Origin: Enterococcus pallens ATCC BAA-351
GTDB taxonomy: Bacteria > Bacillota > Bacilli > Lactobacillales > Enterococcaceae
DNA: 64,000 nucleotides
Direction of reading: 5' to 3'
Assembly (NCBI RefSeq): GCF_000407485.1
Contig: NZ_ASWD01000003.1
Coordinates: 186,001-250,000, forward strand
The notes below the pieces were generated by a model, which was not told the DNA's origin, ran no database searches, and saw nothing but the letters and a program-made list of their open reading frames with translations. How positions within the stretch are numbered: the stretch's first letter is position 1; every line of letters starts with the position of its first letter. Both the position numbers and the translations under genes were made by a program. Positions 7,934-16,601 of this stretch are shown here, piece by piece.

Positions 7934-7977
7934 ATAATCTCAAAGGGTAGTCTTTCAGATTACCCCTTTGAGATTAT
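7934..7977 (-). terminator. Large inverted repeat after pckA
   Basis: ATAATCTCAAAGGGTA (7934-7949) pairs with TACCCCTTTGAGATTAT (7961-7977) around an 11-base loop. It lies 43 bases past the pckA stop and should end its transcript, although the T tract after it is interrupted. An operator role cannot be excluded. Confidence 0.7.
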
Positions 7978-8019
7978 TACAATGCAACCATTTTAAATAA
8001 TTTAAAGGAGCATCTACAA

Positions 8020-9669
8020 TCAAGATAACTCTGTAATCACTCTTCTCATAGTAGTAATTGCTTCTTCTGGTAATGCGTTATACCCTTCCCTTTCCGAATT
8101 TTGATTCAAAATAAAGGTTAATCGGCTTTCCATCCGCTCTCTTAAAGCTTTCATATATTTCGCATCATCAAAATTTACTTCAAAACCTTCTAATGGTAGA
8201 TAATTCATTCCTGAAATTGGACCGAAAGAGACAAACTTTGCTTGTTTTTCCACAATTTTTTCAATTGAAGAAAGAGTATCTTGTGGAGTGACTTTTTTAC
8301 CTTGATAAAATCCGGTATTTAAGATATAACAAGCTGTCTGATTTTTATTAAAAAGCGTTTTGAAATCTTCAAAATCTTCTCCTAGTGGGTAAACTCGAAA
8401 TGGATTAGCGAAAGGTTCAATCACCAAGTTATCTCGATCTTTATTATCAACAATATTTTCAGCTGTAGAACGTTTTGTAGCCAAAGTTAAACCAAAGACT
8501 GCCGCCAAAACCGAATCATCAATCTTCACTACTGGAGGCAACGTATCATCTTTCATAATCCAGAAAATCGCATCAAGAGATGAACATAGATGGTCTACTC
8601 GATTTGGCGTCACATATCGTGATTTCACCGTTCGCCCATTTCCATTTCGTATATCTTGAGTGACAATGACTTTCTTCCCATCATTATCTAACGTCACGCC
8701 AACATTTTGACAAGTCATAAAGAAATTGATCGCTGGATCCGTCAAAGAATAATCTTGTGTCTTATCAAAATAGGACGGCTCTAATGCTGTGGTAGAGCCA
8801 TCTAATTGATTAATGACAAATGCATCATCGTGAAGTACCTTTATTTGGTATTTATCATTATGCTCGGCCAAAGTAATTGTGGATTTTCCAGAACCAGAGA
8901 GCCCAAAAGCCGCCATGGTAAATTTTTTATCTGAGAATTGATATTCCTTCATCCCACCGTGACACGCTACATACCCATTTCGATGAGCGATAGACCATGC
9001 CAAAGTCAGAGTGGCTTTTTTTAATTCTCCAAAATATTTTAAACCTAATATAGCTGCTACATTGTGTTCTGAATCAAATAGTGCTAAACCATGAGGAAAA
9101 GCTGGATGTGTCCAATCCGGATCTGCATACAAATAAATATCCGTCTCAGGATAATTCTTAGAGTCTTGGTACAGCGCTCGCCATTCCTGATTCATAATTT
9201 GGAAATTCAAAAGATAGGAGTAGAAATTCGTCTCGTAGTTTTCTGGTAATATAAGATGTGCTTTTACCATGAAATCCTTATCCAACCCTACCACGACTTC
9301 TCCTGCATAGAACTTCTTATGAGTTCCTTGGGCCAAAGCATCTCGCAATACGCCTTCATATAAAGTCTTGTCGATTCCTGGTTGTCCAATGACACGACGA
9401 GCCGATGCAGTTCGTCCAGTGACTTTTCCATCATTAAAAACAATTACTTTAGCATCCTCTGGTAAGCCTAGATCAGTTGCATGACTTACAGGCATGTCCG
9501 TAACAACAGCACCGGGCGCCTTCCTTGCCAAATCATAAGCGCTAGCTAAATCGCTAATAACCTCGACATTATTGCCATAAAAAGCACTTTCTATAATTGT
9601 TTTAAAACTAGAAAATGCCTTATTCTCTATCGTGATTTCTTCATGTGAAAATGTACCAACACTTGCCAT
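8020..9669 (-). CDS. pckA: Phosphoenolpyruvate carboxykinase (ATP)
   Basis: About 549 residues from ATG 9669, chosen because AGGAGG precedes it; the open frame runs 27 codons further up with no start signal. It catalyses oxaloacetate + ATP to PEP + CO2 + ADP, reversibly. The kinase loop GLSGSGKST marks the ATP-type enzyme. Family motifs around it (YACHGGMKEYQFSDKKF-like substrate loop, HDDAF metal site) are present. It is a separate unit after the oad operon, with its own leader and a hairpin at each end. In context it would turn tartrate-derived oxaloacetate into PEP for biosynthesis, or make ATP. It is an unusual cargo for an ICE. Confidence 0.93.
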   Translation of the reverse strand: MASVGTFSHEEITIENKAFSSFKTIIESAFYGNNVEVISDLASAYDLARKAPGAVVTDMPVSHATDLGLPEDAKVIVFNDGKVTGRTASARRVIGQPGIDKTLYEGVLRDALAQGTHKKFYAGEVVVGLDKDFMVKAHLILPENYETNFYSYLLNFQIMNQEWRALYQDSKNYPETDIYLYADPDWTHPAFPHGLALFDSEHNVAAILGLKYFGELKKATLTLAWSIAHRNGYVACHGGMKEYQFSDKKFTMAAFGLSGSGKSTITLAEHNDKYQIKVLHDDAFVINQLDGSTTALEPSYFDKTQDYSLTDPAINFFMTCQNVGVTLDNDGKKVIVTQDIRNGNGRTVKSRYVTPNRVDHLCSSLDAIFWIMKDDTLPPVVKIDDSVLAAVFGLTLATKRSTAENIVDNKDRDNLVIEPFANPFRVYPLGEDFEDFKTLFNKNQTACYILNTGFYQGKKVTPQDTLSSIEKIVEKQAKFVSFGPISGMNYLPLEGFEVNFDDAKYMKALRERMESRLTFILNQNSEREGYNALPEEAITTMRRVITELS

Positions 9670-9825
9670 ATCGTGATTCCTCCTAAATCCAATCCAAAGC
9701 GTTCTTATATCTCTAAAACTTTTCCAATAAGATAAGATAGAATTTCTCATCTTTCAAAAATGTTTCATATTCTATTCTCGTAGTCTAGTAATTCAAAATT
9801 TAATAACACCCATCCATAATAAACC

Positions 9826-9872
9826 AAAAAAAGTCCCCACCCTTAGAACATCTATCAAAAGTAGGGACCTTT
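9826..9872 (-). terminator. Terminator of the ttd-oad operon
   Basis: On the minus strand GGTCCCTAC and GGTGGGGAC pair around a loop of about 20 bases, followed by seven Ts. It lies about 40 bases past the oadA stop and separates the operon from pckA. Confidence 0.65.
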
Positions 9873-9913
9873 CATAATAACAATTCAGTTAGGTCATTTC
9901 AAATTTTTCAAAA

Positions 9914-11317
9914 TCAGTTAATGTCCAACGTAACCGAAACTTTCTGAAGCGGAACATCATAGAATGGATTTTCCCGACGTCCCAGAAAATCACGTGCTTG
10001 TTCTGGAAAAAGAGCATAACTTAAAATATCTTCTTCAGACTTGGCATATTGAGATATTTCAGTCTCCGAATGCTCTAATCCAGGTTGTAGTAAATCCGCC
10101 GGCCGTTGAGTAACAACCGCCTCATCTCCAATGATTTGCTGACGAATTTCTGAAGCAATCGCAACCGGTGATTTGCCATATAGGCCTCTCACATAGTCTT
10201 TGATTTCTAGAGGCACATTTTTGTAGCGCTCTCCAGTAAGCACATTCATCACCGCCTGGGTCCCTACCATTTGCGAAAGAGGTGTGACCAGTGGGGGAAA
10301 GCCCAAATCAGCCCGTACTTTTGGTACCTCCGCCAATACTTCCTCATAGCGTTGTTCCAGACCTAACTCTTTTAACTGACTCAATAAGTTAGACAACATC
10401 CCCCCAGGAACTTGATAAATCAGTGTTTTGGGTTCGGTATCTTTGACCTTTGCATTCAGTAGGCCCTCTGCCCGAAAACGATCTCGAAGCGGATTAAAGT
10501 ATTCGGCAGCTTCATTGATTTTTCCTAAATCGAGTCTTGTATCATAGCCCAGCTCCTCAAAGGCCAAGGCTAAGGATTCCGTGGCTGGTTGACTGGTTCC
10601 TCCCGCAAAGGAAGAAATAGCTGTATCGATAATATCTGCCCCCGCTTCAGCGACTTTCAAATAGGTCATTTCCGCAATTCCACTGGTCGCATGAGTATGA
10701 ACATCGACTAGCAATTCCGTGGAATCTTTAATCTGTGATACCAACTCGTACCCTTTCTGTGGCGTGAGTACTCCTGCCATGTCTTTGATACACAGGGAGT
10801 CCGCCCCTATTTTGGCGATTTTCTTGGACAATCCACGATAATAATCGATGGTATGAAAATCACTAGTGGTATAAGAAATCGCAACTTGGCAATGGCCCCC
10901 TGCTTCCTTGGTAGCAGCGATTGCTGTTTCCAAATTACGCAAATCGTTCAAAGCATCAAAAACGCGAATGATATCAATGCCGTTTTCAATCGATTTCGTG
11001 ATAAACGCTCGAACGATATCATCGGGATAATTCTTATAGCCTAATAAATTTTGTCCCCGGAGCAACATTTGCAATTTGGTGTTTTTGACTTCTTGTCGGA
11101 TGGTGCGCAGACGTTCCCACGGGTCTTCATTTAGAAAACGCAGGCAGGAATCAAAGGTCGCGCCACCCCAAACTTCCAAAGCATGATACCCTGCTTCGTC
11201 TAAGGTTTGGAGAACTGGGGTCATCTCAGCGGTAGTCATTCTCGTGGCGATTTGGCTTTGTTGCCCATCTCGTAATACAGTTTCTGTGAAGCGAATACGT
11301 TTTTCCAATGATTTCAT
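9914..11317 (-). CDS. oadA: Oxaloacetate decarboxylase alpha subunit (carboxyltransferase)
   Basis: A 467-residue carboxyltransferase. The TIM-barrel domain (about 1-290) carries the metal and catalytic motif TVLRDGQQS near residue 12 and the conserved IRVFDALNDLRN. A PYC/OadA-type C-terminal domain follows to about 450. There is no biotin-attachment domain: the carrier is encoded separately (oadD, 12.6 kb), as in Lactobacillales citrate clusters. It moves CO2 from oxaloacetate to carrier biotin, releasing pyruvate. It is the last gene of the operon, four bases after the small OadG-like gene. TTG 11308 is an alternative start with a better-placed GGGG. Confidence 0.92.
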   Translation of the reverse strand: MKSLEKRIRFTETVLRDGQQSQIATRMTTAEMTPVLQTLDEAGYHALEVWGGATFDSCLRFLNEDPWERLRTIRQEVKNTKLQMLLRGQNLLGYKNYPDDIVRAFITKSIENGIDIIRVFDALNDLRNLETAIAATKEAGGHCQVAISYTTSDFHTIDYYRGLSKKIAKIGADSLCIKDMAGVLTPQKGYELVSQIKDSTELLVDVHTHATSGIAEMTYLKVAEAGADIIDTAISSFAGGTSQPATESLALAFEELGYDTRLDLGKINEAAEYFNPLRDRFRAEGLLNAKVKDTEPKTLIYQVPGGMLSNLLSQLKELGLEQRYEEVLAEVPKVRADLGFPPLVTPLSQMVGTQAVMNVLTGERYKNVPLEIKDYVRGLYGKSPVAIASEIRQQIIGDEAVVTQRPADLLQPGLEHSETEISQYAKSEEDILSYALFPEQARDFLGRRENPFYDVPLQKVSVTLDIN

Positions 11318-11320
11318 CCC

Positions 11321-11446
11321 CTATTTCTTTACTGGAAACATTTTACTTAATAAGATGGAAGCCAAGTAAATAATGAAAATGACGATAAACACGCCACCCC
11401 ATCCGAATACAAGCAATTCAAGCGATTTTAGTAAAGCTTCTGACAT
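11321..11446 (-). CDS. 41-residue membrane peptide, probable minimal OadG
   Basis: The short ORF starts MSEALLKSLELLVFGWGGV, has a single transmembrane segment (about residues 10-33) and ends in a basic tail. It has a ribosome site (GGAGGAG) and sits with tight spacing between oadB and oadA. OadG subunits are single-span membrane proteins, usually about 80 residues, that hold the complex together. This one keeps only the membrane anchor. The assignment rests on context, topology and the family-like GWGGVFIVI stretch, not on strong similarity. Confidence 0.65.
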   Translation of the reverse strand: MSEALLKSLELLVFGWGGVFIVIFIIYLASILLSKMFPVKK

Positions 11447-11458
11447 TTTATTCTCCTC

Positions 11459-12574
11459 CTAAGCGAGCAGTGCTAACAGCAAACCACCGGCAATTACCGA
11501 AGCAATCTGACCAGAGACATTGGCTCCTGCCGCATGCATTAAAATGAAATTTTGCGGATCTTCTTCCGTTGCCATCTTTTGAATCACTCGACTGGACATA
11601 GGGAATGCGGAAATACCCGCCGCCCCAATCATCGGATTGATCTTTTCTTTGCGGAATAAGTTAAGCAATTTGGCAAAGAGCACACCGCCTACCGAATCCA
11701 TCACGAAAGCCACGAGTCCTAGCCCGATGACCATTAAGGTATCCACTTGAAGAAATTCTTCGTACTGCATTTTTACGGAAATCGACAAACCGAGTAAAAT
11801 ACTAATAATATTCACCAATTCATTTTGTGCAGTGATTGATAGCCGATCCAAAACACCACATTCTCGTAATAGATTCCCAAACATCAAGAAACCAACTAAG
11901 GGTAAGGAAACCGGCGCAATCAATCCCGCCACAATCGAAATCACGATTGGAAAAAGGATTTTCGCAGTTTGGGAAACTTCCCCAGCTTGATAGCGCATGC
12001 GAATCTTACGCTCTTTTTTCGTGGTCACGGCTTTGATAGCTACAGGTTGAATGATTGGTACTAGTGCCATATACGAATACGCCGCTACCATGATTGCCCC
12101 CATATATTTCGAATTCAGCGTATTTGCCACAAAGATGGAAGTTGGCCCATCCGCTGCCCCGATAATTCCGATAGAAGCCGCATCATTTAAATCAAATCCT
12201 AATAGGACGGCCATGATAATCGTGAAGAAAATGCCAAACTGAGCTGCCGCACCAAACAGTAATAAAAAGGGATTTTGCAGCAACGGGCCAAAATCAATCA
12301 TCGCTCCAATCCCAATAAATAGAAGCAATGGGAATAACTCGGTACTAATTCCTATATCAAATAGGACTTGAAACGGCCCTGCTTCTCCCCCAGCGCTTAA
12401 CACCCCAGAATTTGGGAAATTCACTAAAATAGTCCCCAGTCCCATGGGTACGAGCAAGGTAGGTTCGTATTCTTTTTTGATGCCCAAATACATCAAAATT
12501 CCACCGATAATCATCATGACAATTCGTCCGGGCTCTTGGCCCATGCCTTGTAGGCCTTGAACTAACGTTTCCAC
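11459..12574 (-). CDS. oadB: Na+-transporting oxaloacetate decarboxylase beta subunit
   Basis: A 371-residue polytopic protein with about ten membrane segments. Conserved motifs include IGIIGAADGPTSIF (the essential Asp of the family's GAADGPT motif) and GAAGISAFPMSSRV. It decarboxylates carboxybiotin and couples this to Na+ export, conserving energy from tartrate- or citrate-derived oxaloacetate. GTG 12574 is preceded by AAAGGAGAGG. It lies 16 bases after oadD and 12 before the OadG-like peptide. Confidence 0.92.
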   Translation of the reverse strand: METLVQGLQGMGQEPGRIVMMIIGGILMYLGIKKEYEPTLLVPMGLGTILVNFPNSGVLSAGGEAGPFQVLFDIGISTELFPLLLFIGIGAMIDFGPLLQNPFLLLFGAAAQFGIFFTIIMAVLLGFDLNDAASIGIIGAADGPTSIFVANTLNSKYMGAIMVAAYSYMALVPIIQPVAIKAVTTKKERKIRMRYQAGEVSQTAKILFPIVISIVAGLIAPVSLPLVGFLMFGNLLRECGVLDRLSITAQNELVNIISILLGLSISVKMQYEEFLQVDTLMVIGLGLVAFVMDSVGGVLFAKLLNLFRKEKINPMIGAAGISAFPMSSRVIQKMATEEDPQNFILMHAAGANVSGQIASVIAGGLLLALLA

Positions 12575-12590
12575 TGTATACCTCTCCTTT

Positions 12591-13001
12591 TTAAGCTATG
12601 CCGATTAATGAATCACCTGGATTCACCATCTCACCTTGTGCGACTGCGATTGCTTCCACGACACCTGCTTTATTCGCAACAATTTCATTTTCCATCTTCA
12701 TCGCTTCAAGAATCAACAATGGCTGATTAGCCACAATTTCATCCCCTACATTGACTAAAATTTTCAGAACAGTCCCTGGCATTGGCGCGGTGATTACCTC
12801 ACTGGCCGCTTTCATCTCCCCAACAGCTTGACTGGTAACTGGAGCACTTGCTTCTACTGGTACAGGTGCCGCTTGAACTGGTGGCTGAACTGACTGAGCT
12901 GGTGCAGCTAATGATGCGGCTTGGGCGGGAGTACCGCCGATTTCTTCCATCTCCACTAAGTACTCTGTGCCATCGATGGCAATCTTAAATTTTCGTAACA
13001 T
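12591..13001 (-). CDS. oadD: Biotin carboxyl carrier subunit of oxaloacetate decarboxylase
   Basis: A 136-residue protein from ATG 13001 (ribosome site GAAGGAG). An Ala/Pro-rich flexible linker (about 30-65) precedes a lipoyl/biotinyl domain with the biotinylation motif EAMKMENEI. It shuttles CO2 from OadA to OadB. No biotin ligase is encoded in the element, so the host BirA must modify it. Its start overlaps the oadH stop by 17 bases, indicating translational coupling. Confidence 0.9.
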   Translation of the reverse strand: MLRKFKIAIDGTEYLVEMEEIGGTPAQAASLAAPAQSVQPPVQAAPVPVEASAPVTSQAVGEMKAASEVITAPMPGTVLKILVNVGDEIVANQPLLILEAMKMENEIVANKAGVVEAIAVAQGEMVNPGDSLIGIA

Positions 13002-13311
13002 CTTGATTCTCCTTCTCGATTTTTTTAACGATAAATCTGCTGGTGGGGGCATCTTGGGCAGCGATTGCCGTGGCAAGTACCGCAACACGCTGAAGTTCGG
13101 GATTTCTTTGCCAAGCCTTCTTCAAGGCAAAGCGACTAGTAGGATTGTCCCCAGCTCCTATCGCCCCGGCCACAAGACTTAAAAGCAACAATTGATCTGG
13201 CTCGCATTCGACATATTTCGGTAACGCAACGTAAGGAGCCGCTGGTTGCATTGATTCCTCCACGGCCTGCTCGTCAAGGCGCTTTTTCTTAAAACGCTGT
13301 AAAAAGTTCAT
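12985..13311 (-). CDS. oadH: OadH-like accessory subunit
   Basis: A 108-residue soluble protein (MNFLQRFKKKRLDEQAVEE onward) containing two related blocks, NPTSRFALKKAW and APTSRFIVKKIE. Its place immediately before oadD matches oadH of the enterococcal citrate cluster, where OadH is an accessory part of the decarboxylase. ATG 13311 was preferred over the longer open frame because GGGAGAGAAAG precedes it. The assignment rests on order and general features. Confidence 0.65.
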   Translation of the reverse strand: MNFLQRFKKKRLDEQAVEESMQPAAPYVALPKYVECEPDQLLLLSLVAGAIGAGDNPTSRFALKKAWQRNPELQRVAVLATAIAAQDAPTSRFIVKKIEKENQDVTKI

Positions 13312-13391
13312 TCTTTCTCTCCCTTTGAATAAGAAAGGAAGCCATAAACGATATACCCGTGGCATAACGAATATAACTTCCAACTCAACAA

Positions 13392-14756
13392 CTAAATTGG
13401 TAAAGCACCGGTTAAGGCATACACAACTAAGTAAATAATCAGAATTGGCCAGCAGTACTTCACGTATTTCTTCTGGAAATCAACAAAGTTCATTTCAGTG
13501 GAATCCGTCAGCATGAACAAAGCCGGAATGACCGGTGAAATCAACCGGAATGATTGACCTACCATAGAAGCCACAGCAGCTTGGAGTGGTGTAATGCCAT
13601 ACTGCTCCATCACTTCTCCCACTACTTTGGCAATCCCAAAGTAGAAAGCATCCTGAGGTAAGAACGTAATCGCCGGTGCCGAAATAACAGCATAGATTGG
13701 TGCCATGTGTGCTCCTAGCCCATCTGGAATAATCATCGTCATTCCGGAAGCCAATGCGGTCGCCATGCCACTGCCGGATAAGACTCCGGAGAAAACCCCA
13801 GCAGCAAAGGTTGCCAATGCAGGCGCTAACGCATCGGAAGCGATTGCATCTATGCGTTCATTAATAATGCTGACTTTCCGATAGTTCACCGTCAAGACAA
13901 TAGCGCTACCAATCATGAATAGCACAGCACCATGGGCGAAACCTTGAATCAATAAATACAAAATTCCGAGGGTCAAAAGCAAATTGAACCAAAATAGTTT
14001 CGGCCGTTTCAACTCGGGATCTTTCGCCCGAATACAATCCAGCATTTTTTCCATCATCACGTGATCAATGTCCGCATCCGCTCCATTGCACCAACCTAAC
14101 CGCTTGCGTTCCTTTTTCCCTAAACGATAAGCCAAGAAAATTGCAAAGATTTCGGCAGCTAATAAACCTGGTAATAAAGCGCTGAACAGTTCATTAATCG
14201 GCACTTCCATAGCTGTACTGGCCGCAATGGTCGGTCCACCCCAAGGAAGTTGATTGAAAATCCCAATAGGCGTCACAATCAAGATTGCCAAATAGCTAAG
14301 CTTCATCCGCATCGACCGATACAGTTCTACAAATGCAGCCACACAGATAATAATGGTCGTTGTGGTATCACCATTCATCGTCACCACGGTGGCCGTCAAT
14401 ACAGTGGCCATAGTGACTTTCAACGGATCTCCTTTCGCCTTCTTAATGAAGAACTCGCATAAGGGGTCAAACAAGCCCACGTTCAGCATCAAATCGAAGT
14501 ACATTACCGCAAATAATATCAACAGCCCCGGAGAGATGACCCCCATACTGACTTTGGCGGTTTCTGGATCGACTTTGTAAAACAGAGCATCGGTAATCCA
14601 TTGAAACAGGTCGGCAAACGTCGAGTTCGTCAGCAGTACCACTAGCACCCCGAAAAACAGGGGCACTAGGGTCAAGGCGCCGACAATCGACAGTTTATTT
14701 TTCGATAGCAAGAATATAAAGGTTACAATCATTAACAATGCTAATACTAACAACAA
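13392..14756 (-). CDS. CitMHS-family carboxylate transporter
   Basis: About 454 residues with 11-12 membrane segments. It resembles the CitMHS family (citrate-metal:H+ symporters): the stretch MNGDTTTTIIICVAAF and the later GVLSGSGMATALASGM are typical. In this operon, next to a tartrate dehydratase, it most likely imports L-tartrate or a related dicarboxylate, possibly as a metal complex; citrate itself is the alternative. No citrate lyase genes are present. TTG 14756 was chosen for its spacing to AGAGGTGA; GTG 14765 is the alternative. Confidence 0.82.
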   Translation of the reverse strand: MLLVLALLMIVTFIFLLSKNKLSIVGALTLVPLFFGVLVVLLTNSTFADLFQWITDALFYKVDPETAKVSMGVISPGLLILFAVMYFDLMLNVGLFDPLCEFFIKKAKGDPLKVTMATVLTATVVTMNGDTTTTIIICVAAFVELYRSMRMKLSYLAILIVTPIGIFNQLPWGGPTIAASTAMEVPINELFSALLPGLLAAEIFAIFLAYRLGKKERKRLGWCNGADADIDHVMMEKMLDCIRAKDPELKRPKLFWFNLLLTLGILYLLIQGFAHGAVLFMIGSAIVLTVNYRKVSIINERIDAIASDALAPALATFAAGVFSGVLSGSGMATALASGMTMIIPDGLGAHMAPIYAVISAPAITFLPQDAFYFGIAKVVGEVMEQYGITPLQAAVASMVGQSFRLISPVIPALFMLTDSTEMNFVDFQKKYVKYCWPILIIYLVVYALTGALPI

Positions 14757-14784
14757 ACGAATCACCTCTTATTTCTGTTAATGG

Positions 14785-15396
14785 TTACTTGATGAAGCGC
14801 ACTTCCTTACAGATGCGTTCAATCTCAGCTTCTTTGCGTCTATTGAACTCAACTTTGTTTTGTTCAAAAAGATTGCTGCCTTCTGTATCGATGGAGACAA
14901 TCAGCGGACCGTAGTTTTTCACTTCATTGACCCAAAGCGTTTCCGGCATTCCCAAGTCTTTCCACTGAGCGTCCACGATTCGTTCCACTTTTTCTGCTGC
15001 ATACACCGCATTGCCTGCTGGATAAACCAAATGCAAGGCTTTGTATTTCTTACAGCCAGCTTCTGTCCCTGGTCCCATGCCACCTTTACCGACAATCAAA
15101 CGAACGCCGGTTTCCTCGATGAAAGCTTCTTCAAATTTTTCCATCCGCATGCTGGTGGTTGGTCCTACCGAAATCATTTCATACTCATTGTTGCCGTGGT
15201 CCTTAACGATGGGACCTGCATGAAGAATGGCCTTGTCCTTTACATCCACTGGTAATGGTAGTCCCTCTTCTACAACCCGCCGGTGTGCCACATCTCGGCA
15301 AGTAACTAAAGTTCCTTCTAAATAAACAATATCGCCAATCCGGATATCCTTGATGTCCTCAGCAGATACCGGTGTTTTCAAATGATATTCTTTCAT
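14785..15396 (-). CDS. ttdB: L(+)-tartrate dehydratase beta subunit (class I fumarase type)
   Basis: A 203-residue C-terminal-type subunit. [20 protein letters not shown]-like [20 protein letters not shown] and VGKGGMG follow TtdB of E. coli closely, including Cys-Arg-Asp where fumarases usually read AlaArgAsp. With TtdA it dehydrates L-tartrate to oxaloacetate. ATG 15396 has GAGGAG upstream. It lies 29 bases after ttdA. Fumarase activity is the main alternative. Confidence 0.8.
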   Translation of the reverse strand: MKEYHLKTPVSAEDIKDIRIGDIVYLEGTLVTCRDVAHRRVVEEGLPLPVDVKDKAILHAGPIVKDHGNNEYEMISVGPTTSMRMEKFEEAFIEETGVRLIVGKGGMGPGTEAGCKKYKALHLVYPAGNAVYAAEKVERIVDAQWKDLGMPETLWVNEVKNYGPLIVSIDTEGSNLFEQNKVEFNRRKEAEIERICKEVRFIK

Positions 15397-15425
15397 GCTT
15401 ACTCTCCTCATTTCTAAAAATTACG

Positions 15426-16352
15426 TTAATTAAAGAGCTGATAGTCTTTTTGCAATGGTAAGGTGTAATTTAAGTCTTTGTCGAAGTTAATCTTTCCTCG
15501 TCGGTGAGACCAGCAGCCAACGTTCACGGCTACTCCGATTACCGATGGATGGCGGGCAGTGTTATTGATGTTCACTCCCATAACGGATTTCTTTCCACCA
15601 AAGCCCTGAGGCCCCAAGCCAATGTTGTTGATGCCATCTTCCAATAACCGTTCCATCTTTGCGGCATTTGGGTTTTCGCTCACGCTGTCAACTTCCCGCA
15701 TTAAAGCCAATTTTGAGTTCATGGCCGCCGCTTCCACGGAAGTCCCAATCCCTATTCCCACAAGCAGTGGCGGGCAAGCGTTGATTCCGTAACTAGTCAT
15801 CTGATCCATCACAAAGCGTACGACGCCTTCGTATCCTTCCCCTGGCATCAAGACTTTTGCGGCCCCAGGCAAGCTACAACCGCCCCCAGCCATGTAGACG
15901 TACATTTCCATCTCGTCCCCGTCGCCATCAATATCCGTAAAGATACTTGGCAAGCCAGTACCGATGTTTAGTCCGGTATTGTATTCGTCAAAGGTTTCCA
16001 CCGCATTGTGACGCAAAGGGGCTTTTTTCGTCGCTAGATACACAGCTTCTTTTAAGATGTCCTTTAATTCACCTAAAAGTGGAAAATTGGAACCACATTT
16101 GATGAAAAACTGAAGTGCCCCAGTATCTTGGCAGCTAGGTCGGTTCAGTTTTTCCGCCAACATTTGGTTTTCGCGCATTGTGTCATAGACAAGCTGTTGC
16201 AATGGATCTACCTCGATTTTTGACAGTTCGTCTAGCTTCTTGGTCACATCATCCGGAAGTCTTCTCCCTACGACGGTGATGTATTCCACAAGAATGTCTC
16301 TCATCTTCTGTGCTTCAGGAGAAAGTACTTTTTCTTCATAAGTGTATTTCAT
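15426..16352 (-). CDS. ttdA: L(+)-tartrate dehydratase alpha subunit (Fe-S, class I fumarase type)
   Basis: A 308-residue Fe-S subunit. Three cysteines that could hold the cluster lie in RPSCQDTG (about 75), AGGGCSLPG and VGCWSHRRG. The block APLRHNAVETFDEYNTG matches TtdA rather than fumarase, which has an RKSVV...R.NTGDNTPA-like stretch here. It is the first gene of the operon (ribosome site AGGAGG), about 180 bases after a cre-like site. The enzyme should be oxygen-sensitive, which suits anaerobic growth on tartrate. Fumarate/malate is a less likely substrate. Confidence 0.8.
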   Translation of the reverse strand: MKYTYEEKVLSPEAQKMRDILVEYITVVGRRLPDDVTKKLDELSKIEVDPLQQLVYDTMRENQMLAEKLNRPSCQDTGALQFFIKCGSNFPLLGELKDILKEAVYLATKKAPLRHNAVETFDEYNTGLNIGTGLPSIFTDIDGDGDEMEMYVYMAGGGCSLPGAAKVLMPGEGYEGVVRFVMDQMTSYGINACPPLLVGIGIGTSVEAAAMNSKLALMREVDSVSENPNAAKMERLLEDGINNIGLGPQGFGGKKSVMGVNINNTARHPSVIGVAVNVGCWSHRRGKINFDKDLNYTLPLQKDYQLFN

Positions 16353-16489
16353 TGTTTCTGCCTCCTAACATTTTCTATATTATGGCTTGAAATAGCTTTC
16401 TAAACTATCCAATTCTTCTTTACTTCTCTGATAAAAACACAATCAGACTTCCATAAAAAAGAACCTTAAGTAAGCAAAGCAGCATAAGA

Positions 16490-16517
16490 AAAATAGGGGG
16501 AAAAACAAGTGCTATTA
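16490..16517 (-). promoter_or_regulatory. Candidate promoter of the ttd-oad operon
   Basis: On the minus strand TTGTTT and TATGCT are separated by 16 bp, between the cre-like site and ttdA. It was found by eye only and is one of several possible hexamer pairs in this A+T-rich region. It leaves an untranslated leader of about 130 bases with no obvious riboswitch fold. Confidence 0.35.
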
Positions 16518-16523
16518 ACAACT

Positions 16524-16539
16524 TTGTATTCGTTTTCAT
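16524..16539 (-). promoter_or_regulatory. cre site (CcpA operator)
   Basis: The minus strand reads ATGAAAACGAATACAA, an exact match to the degenerate Bacillus/lactic cre consensus WTGNAANCGNWNNCAW. It lies in the regulatory gap between the AraC gene and ttdA. Carbon catabolite control by the host CcpA is inferred, which would keep the cargo off when sugar is available. Confidence 0.6.
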
Positions 16540-16558
16540 TTTATACGAAACAAAAAAC

Positions 16559-16586
16559 GGGCTAACCACATTTTTGTGATTCGCCC
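16559..16586 (-). terminator. Terminator after the AraC-type regulator
   Basis: On the minus strand GGGCGAATCAC and GTGGTTAGCCC pair around AAAAAT and are followed by GTTTTTTG. It ends the regulator transcript before the ttd-oad operon. Confidence 0.75.
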
Positions 16587-16601
16587 ATTAAAAAGATGCA
16601 C

